Below are positions 17,418-27,910 of a stretch of DNA of 64,000 bases, in pieces. The notes under the pieces were generated by a model. That model saw nothing but the letters and a program-made list of their open reading frames with translations. It searched no databases and was not told the DNA's origin. This DNA comes from Pseudomonadales bacterium (GTDB lineage: Bacteria; Pseudomonadota; Gammaproteobacteria; Pseudomonadales; Ketobacteraceae), in the NCBI GenBank assembly GCA_002708905.1, contig PAPM01000011.1, positions 62,001 through 126,000 on the forward strand. The letters are read 5' to 3'. The position numbers and the translations under genes are program-made. Every line of letters begins with the position of its first letter. The first letter of the stretch is position 1.

Positions 17418-18554
17418 ATGGCTGTCAGTGGAAAGGTTGTGGGTGCTTTGTCCGGTTTTGGCGTGGTGCAGGTGGGCTATCTGGCATGGGCGATATCAGG
17501 CTCAGACAGCATGATGGCAACCCTGGGTGGCGGCGTTGTCGTGGCTCTGGTGATGGGTGGGATTGCAGTGGCATTGATGAATCAGGACTCCAAGGGAGAG
17601 GATATCATCAGTGGCTTTCTGCAGGATGTGGTATCCGGCCGTAAGCGTTTGGAGCACCGGCTGGAAGAGCAAGGCCCGACGGCGACAGCGGTTAACGACA
17701 TCATGGCTCACTTTCAGGAAGTGTTTGAGCGGGTGTCCGGTAACCTGGATCGGATCAAAGTCATGAGTCGTGAGCTGAGCAAATTGTCCGGTACCGGTGG
17801 CAGCAATATTGATCGTGAAATCCAGGAAGTGCTGGAGGTTACCTCAACCATGGGCGCTGCGGTGCATGACGCTTCCCAGAACGCTGCCACCGCCGCCCAG
17901 GCGGCCCGGGATGCCAGCGCGGAAGCAGATAGCGGACAACAGGTGGTGAATAATGTCACCAAAACCATTCATTCCCTGGCAGATGAAGTGGAGCGGGCTG
18001 CCAAAGCGATCCAGAAGCTGGAAGCGGACACCGAATCCATTGGCGCGATTCTGGAAGTGATCCGGGGAATTGCAGATCAAACCAACCTGCTGGCCTTGAA
18101 TGCGGCCATTGAAGCCGCCCGTGCCGGTGAACAGGGGCGCGGCTTCGCCGTGGTGGCGGACGAGGTGCGAACCCTGGCGCAACGCACCCAGGAGGCCACC
18201 CAGGAGATCAACGACATGATTGCCCGCCTGCAGGATGGCTCCAAAAATGCCGTGGGAGTGATGGCGGAAGGGCGCAAACAGGCGGAACGCAGTGTGGAGC
18301 AGGCGCTCAAGGCGGGCGAATCCCTGCAAGCCATCACCGGGGCCATTGCCTCCATCAGCTCCATGAATGAACAGATTGCCGCCGCAGTCGAGCAACAGAC
18401 GGCCGCTGCCGATGCGATCAGCCGTACCCTCCACGGTATGGGGGATGCTTCCTCCGGCAAAGCCAGCAGCGCCCAGGAATTGGGGCGCCTGAAGCAGGAA
18501 ATCGAGAGCACCGCCCGGGAGCTGGAGAACATCGTCAATCGCTACGTGGGTTAA
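17418..18554 (+). CDS. Methyl-accepting chemotaxis protein
   Basis: A 378-residue transducer. Two transmembrane helices (about 5-27 and 34-52) are joined by only a few residues, so there is no real periplasmic sensor domain and any input must be membrane or cytoplasmic. The cytoplasmic part carries the conserved signalling hairpin tip [21 protein letters not shown] and [15 protein letters not shown] (about 216-254). These contact CheA/CheW. No HAMP domain is obvious. The gene stands alone; the purL gene follows in the same direction after a hairpin. Its stimulus is unknown. Confidence 0.93.
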   Translation: MAVSGKVVGALSGFGVVQVGYLAWAISGSDSMMATLGGGVVVALVMGGIAVALMNQDSKGEDIISGFLQDVVSGRKRLEHRLEEQGPTATAVNDIMAHFQEVFERVSGNLDRIKVMSRELSKLSGTGGSNIDREIQEVLEVTSTMGAAVHDASQNAATAAQAARDASAEADSGQQVVNNVTKTIHSLADEVERAAKAIQKLEADTESIGAILEVIRGIADQTNLLALNAAIEAARAGEQGRGFAVVADEVRTLAQRTQEATQEINDMIARLQDGSKNAVGVMAEGRKQAERSVEQALKAGESLQAITGAIASISSMNEQIAAAVEQQTAAADAISRTLHGMGDASSGKASSAQELGRLKQEIESTARELENIVNRYVG

Positions 18555-18564
18555 TGAGTATCAT

Positions 18565-18589
18565 CGAGGCGCCTGCCAAGGGTGCCTCG
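18565..18589 (+). terminator. Weak terminator-like hairpin after the chemotaxis gene
   Basis: CGAGGC (18565-18570) pairs with GCCTCG (18584-18589) with further pairing inside. No T run follows, so factor-independent termination is doubtful. Confidence 0.35.
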
Positions 18590-18625
18590 AATCCCTTGAA
18601 CCTTTCTCCACCCTGCCTCTTCCTT

Positions 18626-18631
18626 TATAAT
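18626..18631 (+). promoter_or_regulatory. Probable -10 element of purL
   Basis: A consensus TATAAT lies 44 bases before the purL ATG. The -35 region 17 bases upstream (TTTCTC) is weak. No PurR-type operator was recognised. Confidence 0.5.
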
Positions 18632-18674
18632 CCCGCCTTTCCGAATTCCACTCCAATGACCAGCCGAGACCCTG

Positions 18675-21600
18675 ATGTTACAACTTCGTGGTGCCCCCGC
18701 TTTATCGTCTTTTCGTCGTGACAAACTGCTAGCCGAATTGCAATCTCAAGTTCCTGAAATCCAAAGTGTTTACGCTGAGTTTATGCATTTTGCGGAAGTG
18801 TCAGAGCCCCTCTCAGCGGAGGAAAACCAGGTTTTGGCGACCATCCTGCAGTATGGCCCCACGGAAAGTGTGGAGCAGCCCTCCGGTCAGCTGGTATTGG
18901 TGGTGCCCCGGCCCGGAACCATTTCCCCCTGGTCGTCCAAGGCTACTGATATTGCTCACAACTGCGGTTTGGCCAAAGTGCAGCGCTTGGAACGTGGCAT
19001 TGCCTATTACCTAGCAGGGGCGGCGTTGGCTCAGGACGCTCTGCAGAGGGCTGCTTCGGTTCTGCATGATCGCATGGTGGAAGCGGTAATGTGGCGACTG
19101 GACCAGGCAGGAGGCCTGTTCCGTCACGATGAGCCGGCTCCCATGACCCAGGTGGACATTCTGGGGGGTGGCCGCGATGCGCTGGTGAAGGCCAACTCAG
19201 AGCTGGGCCTGGCACTGGCTGAAGATGAAATTGATTACCTGGTTGATAGCTTTAATGAGCTGCAGCGTAATCCTACCGATGTGGAATTGATGATGTTCGC
19301 CCAGGCCAATTCTGAGCATTGCCGTCACAAGATTTTCAACGCGGACTGGGTGGTGGATGGCGAAGCCCAATCCCATTCCCTGTTCAAAATGATCAAGAAT
19401 ACCTACCAATGCGGTGGTGAAGGTGTGCTGTCTGCCTATGCCGACAACGCTGCGGTGGTGGAAGGGTTTACAGCGGGGCGTTTTTACCCCAATCCCACCT
19501 CCAAAGAATACGAATTCAATCAGGAGCCGGTGCATATCCTGATGAAGGTGGAAACCCATAACCATCCCACGGCCATTGCGCCGTTCCCCGGTTCCTCCAC
19601 CGGTGCCGGTGGAGAGATTCGGGATGAGGGCGCCACCGGTCGCGGTTCCCGGCCCAAAGCAGGGTTGACCGGCTTTACTGTGTCCAACCTGAATATTCCC
19701 GGTTATGCCCAACCCTGGGAGAGTAACTACGGCAAACCCGCACGTATCGTGTCCGCCTTGGACATCATGATCGAAGGCCCCTTGGGCGGTGCCGGTTTCA
19801 ACAACGAATTCGGCCGACCCAATATCAACGGTTATTTCCGTACCTATGAACAGTTGGTGACAACGGTTAACGGTGAAGAGGTGCGTGGCTACCACAAGCC
19901 CATCATGATTGCCGGCGGTTACGGCAATATCAAAGCCGAACATGTGGAGAAGGGCGGTATCCCGGTGGGTGCCAAACTGATTGTATTGGGTGGCCCTGCC
20001 ATGTTGATCGGTTTGGGCGGTGGAGCCGCGTCTTCCATGGCCACCGGTGCCAGTGCCGAGGATCTGGATTTTGCCTCGGTGCAGCGGGATAACCCGGAGA
20101 TCGAGCGTCGCTGCCAGGAAGTCATCGACCAATGCTGGCAGCGGGGCGAAGCCAATCCCATTAGTTTCATTCACGACGTGGGTGCCGGTGGCTTGAGTAA
20201 CGCCATGCCGGAGCTGGTGAAAGACGGCGGTCGCGGCGGCAAGTTTGATTTGCGGGCTGTGCCCAACGACGAACCGGGTATGTCGCCTTTAGCGATCTGG
20301 TGTAACGAATCCCAGGAACGCTATGTGTTGGCGGTGGCGCCGGAAAACCTGGAAGAATTTGATGCCATCTGCAAACGTGAGCGCTGCCCCTATGCGGTGA
20401 TCGGTGAAGCCACCGAAGCCATGCATCTCTCTGTGCATGATGAGTACTTCCACAATGATCCGGTGGATCTGCCCATGCCAGTGCTGTTTGGCAAACCGCC
20501 GAAGATGCTGCGGGAATACCAGACGCAAAAAGCTGATTTACCTGCATTGGATCTGTCGGCTGTTGACGTGAAAGAAGCGGCCTATCGCGTGCTGCGTTTA
20601 CCGGCTGTGGCCAGCAAGAAATTTCTCATTACCATCGGCGACCGTACCGTAACCGGCCTGGTTACCCGGGATCAATTTGTCGGGCCCTGGCAAGTGCCCG
20701 TGTCCGATCTGGCGGTCACCACCACGACACTGGATACCTACACCGGCGAAGCCATGGCTATGGGGGAGCGTACCCCTGCCGCGTTGATCAATGCACCGGC
20801 TTCCGGCCGTATGGCGGTTGCAGAGTCGATCACCAATATTGCCTGTGCCCGTATCGGGAAGCTGTCCGATGTGCGTTTGTCCGCCAACTGGATGTGCGCC
20901 GCCGGCTATCCCGGTGAAGATCAGGCGCTGTTCGAAACGGTGAAAACCGTAGGCATGGAATTGTGTCCGCAATTGGGTATCACCATTCCCGTGGGTAAGG
21001 ATTCCATGTCCATGCGAACGGTTTGGGACGATGAGGGTGAAAAGAAAAGCGTTACCGCGCCATTGTCCCTGATCATCACGGCATTCTCTCCGGTACTGGA
21101 TGTGCGTAAAACCGTGACGCCGCAATTGCAGAAAGCTGTGGATAGTCGCTTGCTGCTGATCGACCTGGGTAACGGCAAGAATCGTTTGGGTGCCACTGCG
21201 CTGGCGCAGGTATATAACCAGTTAGGTGATGACTGTGCCGACGTGGAAAGTGCTGATCAGTTAAAGGCGTTCTTCGAACTGATCCAGTCCTTGTTGCAGG
21301 ATGACAAACTGCTGGCTTACCACGATCGTTCTGACGGCGGCTTGTTCGCCACCTTGAGTGAAATGGCTTTTGCCGGTCACTCCGGGTTGAGTGTTGATGT
21401 TGGCGCCCTGGGAGATATCATCCCGGCTTTGTTCAGCGAAGAGCTGGGTGCCGTGATTCAGGTGGCGGTTGCGGATGTGGCAGCGATCATGGGTCAGGCT
21501 CAAGCCGCAGGATTGTCGCTGTTTGACTTGGGTGCTCCCAACGACAGCCTGCAAGTGACTATCTCTCACAATGGGCGGACGGTGCTGGATGAATCCCGGA

Positions 21601-22553
21601 TCGCGTTGGAACAGGCTTGGGCGGAAACCAGTTTCCACATTCAATCCCTGCGGGATAATAGCGAATGTGCGCAACAGGAATTCGACCAGATCGCCCGGGC
21701 CGATGATCCCGGCTTTGCGCCCAGGTTGAGCTTTGATCCCCAGGACAATGTGGCGGCGCCAATGATCAATACCGGTGTTAAACCGAAAGTGTTGGTACTG
21801 CGGGAACAGGGCGTAAATGGCCATATTGAAATGGCCGGAGCATTCCATGCGGCTGGTTTCACTCCGGTGGATGTGCATATGAGTGATATTTTGTCCGGCC
21901 GGGTGACCCTGGAGGGTTTCCACGGCCTGGTGGCCTGTGGTGGTTTCTCCTATGGCGATGTACTGGGCGCCGGTGAGGGTTGGGCCAAGTCCATTCTGTT
22001 TAATGCTCAGGCCCGGGATCAGTTCCAGACCTTTTTCCAACGTGACGATGTTTTTGCCCTGGGGGTGTGTAACGGGTGCCAAATGATGAGTAACCTGCAT
22101 TCTTTGATCCCCGGTGCCGACTACTGGCCGCACTTTGTGCGTAACCAATCCGAGCGTTTCGAAGCCCGCGTCAGTATGGTGGAAGTGCAGCAGTCCAACT
22201 CCATTCTGCTGCAGGGTATGGAAGGTTCACAATTACCCATCGCGGTGGCCCATGGGGAAGGCCGTGCCGAGTTCAAGACCGCCGATCAAATCGACCAAGC
22301 GCAACAGGCTGGTGGTATCGCTCTGCGCTATGTGGACAACTGGGGTGAGGTAACGGAAACCTACCCGGCCAACCCCAATGGTTCGCCCCAGGGCATTACC
22401 GGCCTGACCAACAGTGACGGTCGCGTTACCATCATGATGCCGCATCCGGAACGTGTTTATCGTACGGTACAGAACTCCTGGTATCCAAAAGGATGGGGCG
22501 AAGACGGCGTCTGGCTGCGATTATTCCGTAACGGACGTAAGTGGTTAGGTTGA
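18675..22553 (+). CDS. purL: Phosphoribosylformylglycinamidine synthase
   Basis: PurL converts FGAR to FGAM with glutamine and ATP, the fourth step of purine synthesis. The 1292 residues match the large single-chain form of gammaproteobacteria. It has an N-terminal PurS-like domain, a linker, two AIRS-type ATP-binding halves (including [16 protein letters not shown] and later GKDSMSM), and a C-terminal class I amidotransferase. The amidotransferase has its catalytic Cys in GVCNGCQMM near 1132 and the closing PHPER. It probably has its own promoter. The small downstream genes are unrelated in function. Confidence 0.98.
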   Translation: MLQLRGAPALSSFRRDKLLAELQSQVPEIQSVYAEFMHFAEVSEPLSAEENQVLATILQYGPTESVEQPSGQLVLVVPRPGTISPWSSKATDIAHNCGLAKVQRLERGIAYYLAGAALAQDALQRAASVLHDRMVEAVMWRLDQAGGLFRHDEPAPMTQVDILGGGRDALVKANSELGLALAEDEIDYLVDSFNELQRNPTDVELMMFAQANSEHCRHKIFNADWVVDGEAQSHSLFKMIKNTYQCGGEGVLSAYADNAAVVEGFTAGRFYPNPTSKEYEFNQEPVHILMKVETHNHPTAIAPFPGSSTGAGGEIRDEGATGRGSRPKAGLTGFTVSNLNIPGYAQPWESNYGKPARIVSALDIMIEGPLGGAGFNNEFGRPNINGYFRTYEQLVTTVNGEEVRGYHKPIMIAGGYGNIKAEHVEKGGIPVGAKLIVLGGPAMLIGLGGGAASSMATGASAEDLDFASVQRDNPEIERRCQEVIDQCWQRGEANPISFIHDVGAGGLSNAMPELVKDGGRGGKFDLRAVPNDEPGMSPLAIWCNESQERYVLAVAPENLEEFDAICKRERCPYAVIGEATEAMHLSVHDEYFHNDPVDLPMPVLFGKPPKMLREYQTQKADLPALDLSAVDVKEAAYRVLRLPAVASKKFLITIGDRTVTGLVTRDQFVGPWQVPVSDLAVTTTTLDTYTGEAMAMGERTPAALINAPASGRMAVAESITNIACARIGKLSDVRLSANWMCAAGYPGEDQALFETVKTVGMELCPQLGITIPVGKDSMSMRTVWDDEGEKKSVTAPLSLIITAFSPVLDVRKTVTPQLQKAVDSRLLLIDLGNGKNRLGATALAQVYNQLGDDCADVESADQLKAFFELIQSLLQDDKLLAYHDRSDGGLFATLSEMAFAGHSGLSVDVGALGDIIPALFSEELGAVIQVAVADVAAIMGQAQAAGLSLFDLGAPNDSLQVTISHNGRTVLDESRIALEQAWAETSFHIQSLRDNSECAQQEFDQIARADDPGFAPRLSFDPQDNVAAPMINTGVKPKVLVLREQGVNGHIEMAGAFHAAGFTPVDVHMSDILSGRVTLEGFHGLVACGGFSYGDVLGAGEGWAKSILFNAQARDQFQTFFQRDDVFALGVCNGCQMMSNLHSLIPGADYWPHFVRNQSERFEARVSMVEVQQSNSILLQGMEGSQLPIAVAHGEGRAEFKTADQIDQAQQAGGIALRYVDNWGEVTETYPANPNGSPQGITGLTNSDGRVTIMMPHPERVYRTVQNSWYPKGWGEDGVWLRLFRNGRKWLG

Positions 22554-22633
22554 TGCGCATTTGAATGTGATGGCGGCTGCCAAACCCCTTTTGGAAACAG
22601 ATTCAAAACAAAAATTATAAAAAGGAGAACCGT

Positions 22634-22999
22634 ATGACGTTGAAGTCCTCCATCACTGTGGTTGCAGTGATTGCAGTTTCTGTTGTAACGGCCTGTAGTA
22701 ATGACGGTGCCAAAGTAGAGATGGCACGGGATCATGTGCGTAAGCTGAACAAGGCCGCTGATTTTTACTTTGTGGAAAAGAAAAAGTGTCCCGAAACGGC
22801 CAATGATCTGGCCAGCTTGTTCACTGGCAAGGATGACAACGACGTCGATTTTTCCAAAGACCCCTGGGGCAATGACTTTGTGATGTATCAGTCGGTTGAA
22901 GGTAAAGCTTGCCATTTCAAATCGCTGGGCGCTGATGGCAAGGAAGGTGGTACCGGAAATGCCGAAGATATTATCCATGATGGCCGGGCAGCGGGCTGA
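22634..22999 (+). CDS. Lipoprotein with GspG-like pseudopilin fold but no pilin leader
   Basis: A 121-residue protein with a lipoprotein signal (lipobox VTAC, Cys 21). The mature part reads like the globular domain of a type II secretion major pseudopilin. A helix (MARDHVRKLNKAADFYF) and CPETANDLASL come first, then KDPWGNDF (75-82) and SLGADGKEGGTGNAEDI (97-113). In GspG that last segment forms the calcium-binding loop. The prepilin cleavage site and hydrophobic stalk are replaced by a lipid anchor, so it cannot assemble as a normal pseudopilin. Cys 52 and 93 could form a disulfide. AAAGGAG precedes the ATG. Its stop overlaps the start of the next gene. Confidence 0.72.
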   Translation: MTLKSSITVVAVIAVSVVTACSNDGAKVEMARDHVRKLNKAADFYFVEKKKCPETANDLASLFTGKDDNDVDFSKDPWGNDFVMYQSVEGKACHFKSLGADGKEGGTGNAEDIIHDGRAAG

Positions 23000-23310
23000 T
23001 GTATAAGCTGGTTTTTTTCGTGCCGGAAGCACACAAGGAAGCCGTGAAACAGGCGGTGTTTGCCTCCGGTGCGGGTAAAATCGGGGACTATGATCAGTGC
23101 TGCTGGGAAATATTGGGACAAGGTCAGTTTCGTCCCCTGGCGGGCGCCAATCCTTTTATCGGTGTAACCGGCGAGTTGGAAACGGTGGCTGAGTACCGGG
23201 TGGAGCTGGTGTGTGATGATTCGCTGATTCAGGCAGCTGTCCAGGCCATGAAGTCTGCCCATCCCTATGAAGAACCTGCCTACGACGTGATTAAGCTGGA
23301 AGCAATTTAA
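22999..23310 (+). CDS. NIF3/YqfO-like small domain protein
   Basis: A 103-residue cytoplasmic protein resembling the CutA/PII-like inserted domain of NIF3/YqfO proteins. It has the N-terminal YKLVFFVPEAHKEAVKQAVFASGAGKIG, the central GQFRPLAGANPFIG and the C-terminal AHPYEEPAYDVIKLE, all characteristic. Stand-alone forms are common in proteobacteria and have no firm function. Its ATG overlaps the TGA of the pseudopilin-like lipoprotein gene (TGATG), so the two are translationally coupled. Confidence 0.85.
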   Translation: MYKLVFFVPEAHKEAVKQAVFASGAGKIGDYDQCCWEILGQGQFRPLAGANPFIGVTGELETVAEYRVELVCDDSLIQAAVQAMKSAHPYEEPAYDVIKLEAI

Positions 23311-23343
23311 CGGTGGGTCGGTTCCACTTACATTGCAACCCGT

Positions 23344-25776
23344 TTACATTGCAACCCGTGATTTGGCCGGGCGGTTGGCCCAGTAAATAACCTTACGATT
23401 CAGAACCTGGGCATCAATGGGCTTGCACAGATAGTCATTCATTCCCGCCTGGATGCACAGATGCCGATCCTCTGACATTGCATTGGCCGTTACGGCAATG
23501 ATGGGAATGTCACGATAGGAAAAGTCTGAATTACGAATGCGGCGGGTGGCTTCAAACCCGTCCATGATCGGCATCTGGCAGTCCATCAAAACCAGATTCA
23601 CTGAGACGTTCTCCAGCTTATCCAGTGCTTCCGCGCCATTGCTTGCACTCACCACATCATAACCGTGTTTTTTCAGCAGACCCTTTACTACCAGTTGGTT
23701 TACTGGGTTGTCTTCTACGACCAAAACGGTCAACGCCTTGATTTGAGGCACACGTGACTTGAATTGTTCATTGTAGCGCTCAGTCAACTCGTTGGTCTGA
23801 TAATGGCAGGGCAGGGAAATGGTGAAGGTGGTTCCGATACCGGGCTGGGAAACAAAACTGATTTGCCCGCCCATTTTGTCCAGCAGTGACTTCGCCACGG
23901 TCAGGCCGATTCCCAGACCACCATAGCCACGCTTAAGCGTACCTTCGCCACGGCGGAACGTTTCAAAGATCTTTTCCTGCTTGTCGGCATCGACACCGAT
24001 GCCGGTGTCGGTTACCCGGATCTCCAGCTGCAGCAGGCGGCTCTCCGGTTGAACGGAGCTGCTGCTGATCTGGACATCGATATGGCCTTCATGGGTGAAC
24101 TTGACGGCGTTGTCCAGCAGGTTGTTCAGCACTTGGCTCAACCGGGCTGGATCACCGAACAGTATCAAGGGAGTGTGTTCATCCATTTCCACCGTGAGTT
24201 GTATGCCTTTCTTATGGCAGTTATCGCTAAACAGCTTTATGGAACGTTCCACCAGCTCATGGATCTTCAGAGGCTCATTCTGGATGCTCAGTTTTCCCGA
24301 TTGCAGTTCGGTATAGGCCAGCAAGCTGTCCACCATCATCATCATCTGACGGGCGGAGCGGTCGGCGAAATTAAGATAGGGATTGTCGCCATCCCCGTGA
24401 CCTCCCTGTTGCAGATGCTGCAGGCAACCCAATACCCCGTTCATGGGTGTTCTCAGTTCATGGCTGATGGTCGCGAGGAATTCGTCTTTCAGGTGGTTGG
24501 TCTCACGCAGGTACTCGTTCATTTCTTCCAGGTACTGCTTGGCTTCCTTTTCGCTCTTGGCTTTTTCTTGGTTGATCTGATTCAGACGCTCGGCCAAGGC
24601 AAACGAAAGCACCACAATCTCCACGGTGGAGCCAATCATGAATGAGTTGGTGGTGAGGAAATTGGCCGGTAACCAACCCATGGAAGCAAATGCCAGGGCG
24701 ACGGCACCGCACAATAAAGTGGAGTAGGCCAGCAGGAACAGCTTGGCGGTGGAGTTGCCTTTCAGGCTTTCCTGCACGGCTGTCACCAGCATGACAGCAG
24801 ACACGAATAAAGCCAGGGCGATGACTGTTCTGATCACCACTTCGTAGGGCAGCACCAGGCAGACCATGGCGGCGGCGGCTTCCAGCACCAGTAGAATACA
24901 ACACATGTAGTACATCAGTTGAGAGTTGCGTTGCAGGTCCATTACCCGGATACCGAAGGCAACAATAAACAGCCCTACCGCGCTCACCGAGAACGGCAGC
25001 ATAAATTCATTGATGCCGGGTTGCTGCGGCCAGATGTACTCAAAACCATAGCCGGTCATGCACAGTTGGAAAGTGCCCAGGGAGAAGATGTAGGCGATGT
25101 AGTAAAAGTAGGAAATGTCCCTCACTGTGGCCAGCAGGCAAAAATTGTAGAAGAACATCAGGAACAGGATGCCGAAATAGATGCCTTCGGTCAGCAGGCG
25201 AGGGCGTTGCTGATCATAAAATGCGGAGGGTTCCCAGATGCGTATGGGCATGCGCAATGAACTTGTGCTTTCAATCCGAATGTAAATATCCAGCGTGGCA
25301 CCGGGTTGGAACTCCACCGGAAAGATAAACCAGGTGTGGTCCATGGGGCGCGTATCGAAGTTGCGGGTGTCGCCAGTTTCCCATTGCTTCAAGACTTCGC
25401 CGTTTTGCGTGACGTAAAACCCCACCTTGTCCAGCAGGGAATATTCCAGCGCAAAGAAACGGGTTGCCTGGGGTGCATCGGCATCTAATTTGAACTGACC
25501 ATGAAACCAGAATGCGGAGCTGGAATAGCCTTGATTGAGTGTTTCTTCACTACCGGGCGCAAACAGGTCTTCGTAGGTGTTTTCGAGCAGGCTTTCCACG
25601 GTAAGGGTGGAGGCGGAATCCTCTAAATGGGAGAAGTGTTGATTGGCATAACCATCCGGCGACAGGTCCGCTATATTGATGGACTGGACAGCATAGGCCG
25701 CTGAAACACTGAGTGTGGCCAGCCAAAAACTAAGTAATTTCAGAAAAAAACGTGCGCCCAATTCCCGCCCCGACAA
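23344..25776 (-). CDS. 7TMR-DISM hybrid sensor histidine kinase
   Basis: An 810-residue membrane receptor kinase. A signal peptide is followed by a 7TMR-DISM extracellular domain (about 40-190), seven transmembrane helices (about 195-405) and a coiled linker. HisKA follows with the phospho-acceptor His in ISHELRTPMNG near 438. Then come HATPase_c (NNLLDNAVKF, GYGGLGIGLTVAK) and a receiver with Asp in LMDCQMPIMDGFE near 731. It has no HPt domain, so a separate phosphotransfer protein is needed. The start appears to be TTG at 25776, since the first internal Met is far inside. The receptor half resembles those of the two diguanylate cyclases at 53409-57207. Confidence 0.93.
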   Translation of the reverse strand: MSGRELGARFFLKLLSFWLATLSVSAAYAVQSINIADLSPDGYANQHFSHLEDSASTLTVESLLENTYEDLFAPGSEETLNQGYSSSAFWFHGQFKLDADAPQATRFFALEYSLLDKVGFYVTQNGEVLKQWETGDTRNFDTRPMDHTWFIFPVEFQPGATLDIYIRIESTSSLRMPIRIWEPSAFYDQQRPRLLTEGIYFGILFLMFFYNFCLLATVRDISYFYYIAYIFSLGTFQLCMTGYGFEYIWPQQPGINEFMLPFSVSAVGLFIVAFGIRVMDLQRNSQLMYYMCCILLVLEAAAAMVCLVLPYEVVIRTVIALALFVSAVMLVTAVQESLKGNSTAKLFLLAYSTLLCGAVALAFASMGWLPANFLTTNSFMIGSTVEIVVLSFALAERLNQINQEKAKSEKEAKQYLEEMNEYLRETNHLKDEFLATISHELRTPMNGVLGCLQHLQQGGHGDGDNPYLNFADRSARQMMMMVDSLLAYTELQSGKLSIQNEPLKIHELVERSIKLFSDNCHKKGIQLTVEMDEHTPLILFGDPARLSQVLNNLLDNAVKFTHEGHIDVQISSSSVQPESRLLQLEIRVTDTGIGVDADKQEKIFETFRRGEGTLKRGYGGLGIGLTVAKSLLDKMGGQISFVSQPGIGTTFTISLPCHYQTNELTERYNEQFKSRVPQIKALTVLVVEDNPVNQLVVKGLLKKHGYDVVSASNGAEALDKLENVSVNLVLMDCQMPIMDGFEATRRIRNSDFSYRDIPIIAVTANAMSEDRHLCIQAGMNDYLCKPIDAQVLNRKVIYWANRPAKSRVAM

Positions 25777-25850
25777 CCCAGTACAGCACCTTTATTGAGT
25801 GTAGCAGTGGCTGGTGGTCGCGCTAGGGCCGGCTGTCTAGGGCTTGCGAT

Positions 25851-26396
25851 CTAGGGCTTGCGATAAGGGGGGCGAAGATCCTCTGTGCGAACCGGAAATT
25901 GGTCGGTTTTGCGATCCTCAAAATAGTGTTGCAGAGTGCGGTGAATCGTGGGAAAAGCCAGCTCGTTCCAGGGAATATCTTGTTCATCAAACAGTTGGGA
26001 TTCCAGGCTTTCAACGCCCACGCCATATTGCCCGTCAATGACATCCGCGCGATAGAACAGGTATACCTGACTGATGTGCGGCAAATTAAACACAGTATAC
26101 AGGCCATGTATGTTCACCCTGGCCTCCGCTTCTTCGATGGTCTCGCGGGCCGCCGCTTCCGCGCTGGTTTCGCCGTTTTCCATAAATCCGGCAGGCAGGG
26201 TCCAATAGCCTTTGCGCGGCTCAATGGCGCGCCGACAGAGCAACACTTTGCCTTCGTAGGTGGGCAGGGTGCCGGCTATGATGCGGGGGTTGATGTAGTG
26301 GATGACGCCACAGCCGTCGCAGACGTGGCGCTCCCGGTTATCACCTTCCGGGACTTTAAAGGACACTTCAGATCCGCATTCACTGCAATATTTCAT
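25851..26396 (-). CDS. Nudix hydrolase with N-terminal zinc ribbon
   Basis: A Nudix enzyme of 181 residues. The N-terminus holds a CxxC...CxxC zinc ribbon (CSECG and CDGCG) like that of NADH pyrophosphatases. The Nudix box GFMENGETSAEAAARETIEEAEA is complete. Similar short ADP-ribose or NADH pyrophosphatase-like proteins are common in this group; the true substrate is unknown. ATG at 26396 is chosen because it starts the ribbon. A TTG at 26414 would add six residues, and neither has a strong ribosome site. Confidence 0.87.
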   Translation of the reverse strand: MKYCSECGSEVSFKVPEGDNRERHVCDGCGVIHYINPRIIAGTLPTYEGKVLLCRRAIEPRKGYWTLPAGFMENGETSAEAAARETIEEAEARVNIHGLYTVFNLPHISQVYLFYRADVIDGQYGVGVESLESQLFDEQDIPWNELAFPTIHRTLQHYFEDRKTDQFPVRTEDLRPPYRKP

Positions 26397-26467
26397 CTGT
26401 ATACTGACCACCAATCAATTCGGAGGCTAGTATAAAGCTTCTGCTGTCAGAATCCCAATGGCGGCTA

Positions 26468-26812
26468 TCAGGCGCGGCGGAAAGGTAAGACTTTACCTTC
26501 TTCCACTTCCTGGGAAGGCGTATTCAGGTAACCGGGCGCAGTGTTGCCGGCGGCTTCGTTCAGGGTTTGGCGCAGACGATCAAAGGAATCATGCATCATG
26601 CCCGAAATTGCGATGCAGGCGGCCATCGGGCTTTTGGCCCGGCGGCGTTCCATATCGACACGGAACTGCAGGCCGCGCAACTTGCGGCGGTATTTTTCTG
26701 GTGCTTCCTGAATTAATCGGTCACACAGCTCAACACGTAGTCTTTCCAAAGCTTCTGGATCACGCTGTGCCATTTCCCTAAGCTTGTCGAACTCCGGTAA
26801 ATCGTAGCTCAT
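26468..26812 (-). CDS. DUF3135 domain-containing protein
   Basis: A 114-residue cytoplasmic protein beginning MSYDLPEFDKLREMAQRDPE, with an internal EAPEKYRRKLRGLQFRVDMERRRAKSPMAACIAIS. These features match the DUF3135 family of gammaproteobacteria, which has no known function. AGAGGT lies about eight bases before the ATG. It lies upstream of, and in the same direction as, the zinc-ribbon Nudix gene, with a 71-base gap. Confidence 0.8.
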   Translation of the reverse strand: MSYDLPEFDKLREMAQRDPEALERLRVELCDRLIQEAPEKYRRKLRGLQFRVDMERRRAKSPMAACIAISGMMHDSFDRLRQTLNEAAGNTAPGYLNTPSQEVEEGKVLPFRRA

Positions 26813-27282
26813 GGGTATTACCTCTTTCAGCTAACCAATCACGCCTGGGTGTATTGGCTTCCTGCCCCCAATGTGAAAATCTAATGTACGTCCGGGATGG
26901 CCAATAACTAATTAAGTTATAAAAATTTGCATTCCCTGAATCCTATACTACCCTTAACCGCCCGCTTGTATAGCCTTGACCTTTGGCTGTAAGTCTGTCC
27001 AATCCCCTGTTATTAACAGATTCTGTTTATAACCTTGGCGACTAAGGCTGAAAAAACAGCAGCTTAAACACAGGCTGGACGCTTTGTTTCAGTGCGTAGT
27101 GATTTTGTTTTTCTATAGATTGTTTCGTTCTCAAATGGGCAGGTTTGCCACTTGAAACCGATCACATTTCCCGGCATGTTGTTGTAATTGTTGATCAAAT
27201 TCAGATACCCGCGTCTTTCAGGCAGTCCACCGCTTCGGCAGTCAGGAGGCAGTCAGGAGTCAGTAGGGAAATAGGAGCCCAG
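26813..27282. other. Non-coding region before the CoA pyrophosphatase gene
   Basis: About 470 bases between divergent genes. An AT-rich patch lies at 26896-26930. The last 50 bases contain a tandem 11-base repeat (GGCAGTCAGGA twice, near 27236-27257) rich in Shine-Dalgarno-like sequence. The downstream frame stays open back to 27145 but lacks a ribosome site there. No other gene was supported. Confidence 0.5.
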
Positions 27283-27882
27283 ATGGACTGGTTGTCCCGG
27301 ATTCGTAGTCAGGCACCCCTGCATCACCCAGGGGAGAGCGTGTTGGCAGAGGCAGAAGCCGCGGTACTGATGGCTATCACGGATCACAAAGAACCCGATG
27401 TATTACTGACCCGCCGTGCTGATCATCTCAACAGTCACGCCGGTGAAGTGGCCTTTCCCGGTGGTAAATGTGATCCGGAGGACGACTCTGTGTTTGCCAC
27501 AGCCCTGCGCGAGAGCTTTGAGGAGGTCCAGTTGCCTCCCGAGCAGGTGGAACTGGTGAGCGCCATGCCGCCTTCGGTATCCAAAATGGGACTGAAAGTT
27601 ATTCCGGTAATCGGTATCATTCCCCACCAATTGGAGTTGGTGGCCAGTGAAGACGAAATTGACAGCATCTTTCGTGTGCCCCTGCGTTATTTCCTGGAAA
27701 CGCCGCCTCCGGATTTTACCGAGAAAGAATACCTGGGTGTCCGTTACCGCATACCCTGTTACAACTACGAAGGCTATGTAATCTGGGGGTTGACCGCTTA
27801 CTTCATCACGGATTGCTTCAATCGGATTTTTGATACCGGATTTGAGCTGGTCATGCCGGAAGTGCAGCACACTTCTAAATAG
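27283..27882 (+). CDS. CoA pyrophosphatase (Nudix family)
   Basis: A 199-residue Nudix enzyme of the NudL type, which splits coenzyme A into 3'-phospho-AMP and phosphopantetheine. The UPF0035 signature [21 protein letters not shown] leads into the Nudix box with [13 protein letters not shown]. The ATG at 27283 is chosen because AGGAG is five bases upstream and the family begins there; the frame is open earlier. The gamma carbonic anhydrase gene follows in the same direction after 28 bases. Confidence 0.9.
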   Translation: MDWLSRIRSQAPLHHPGESVLAEAEAAVLMAITDHKEPDVLLTRRADHLNSHAGEVAFPGGKCDPEDDSVFATALRESFEEVQLPPEQVELVSAMPPSVSKMGLKVIPVIGIIPHQLELVASEDEIDSIFRVPLRYFLETPPPDFTEKEYLGVRYRIPCYNYEGYVIWGLTAYFITDCFNRIFDTGFELVMPEVQHTSK

Positions 27883-27910
27883 AAGACAAAATAGAAGAAG
27901 AGAGGAATTC

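Noticed and set aside
19197-20174. A 325-codon open frame on the - strand, and others at 20598-21125 and 21261-22148
   Set aside because: All are antisense to purL and have low-complexity His/Gly-rich composition with no ribosome site.
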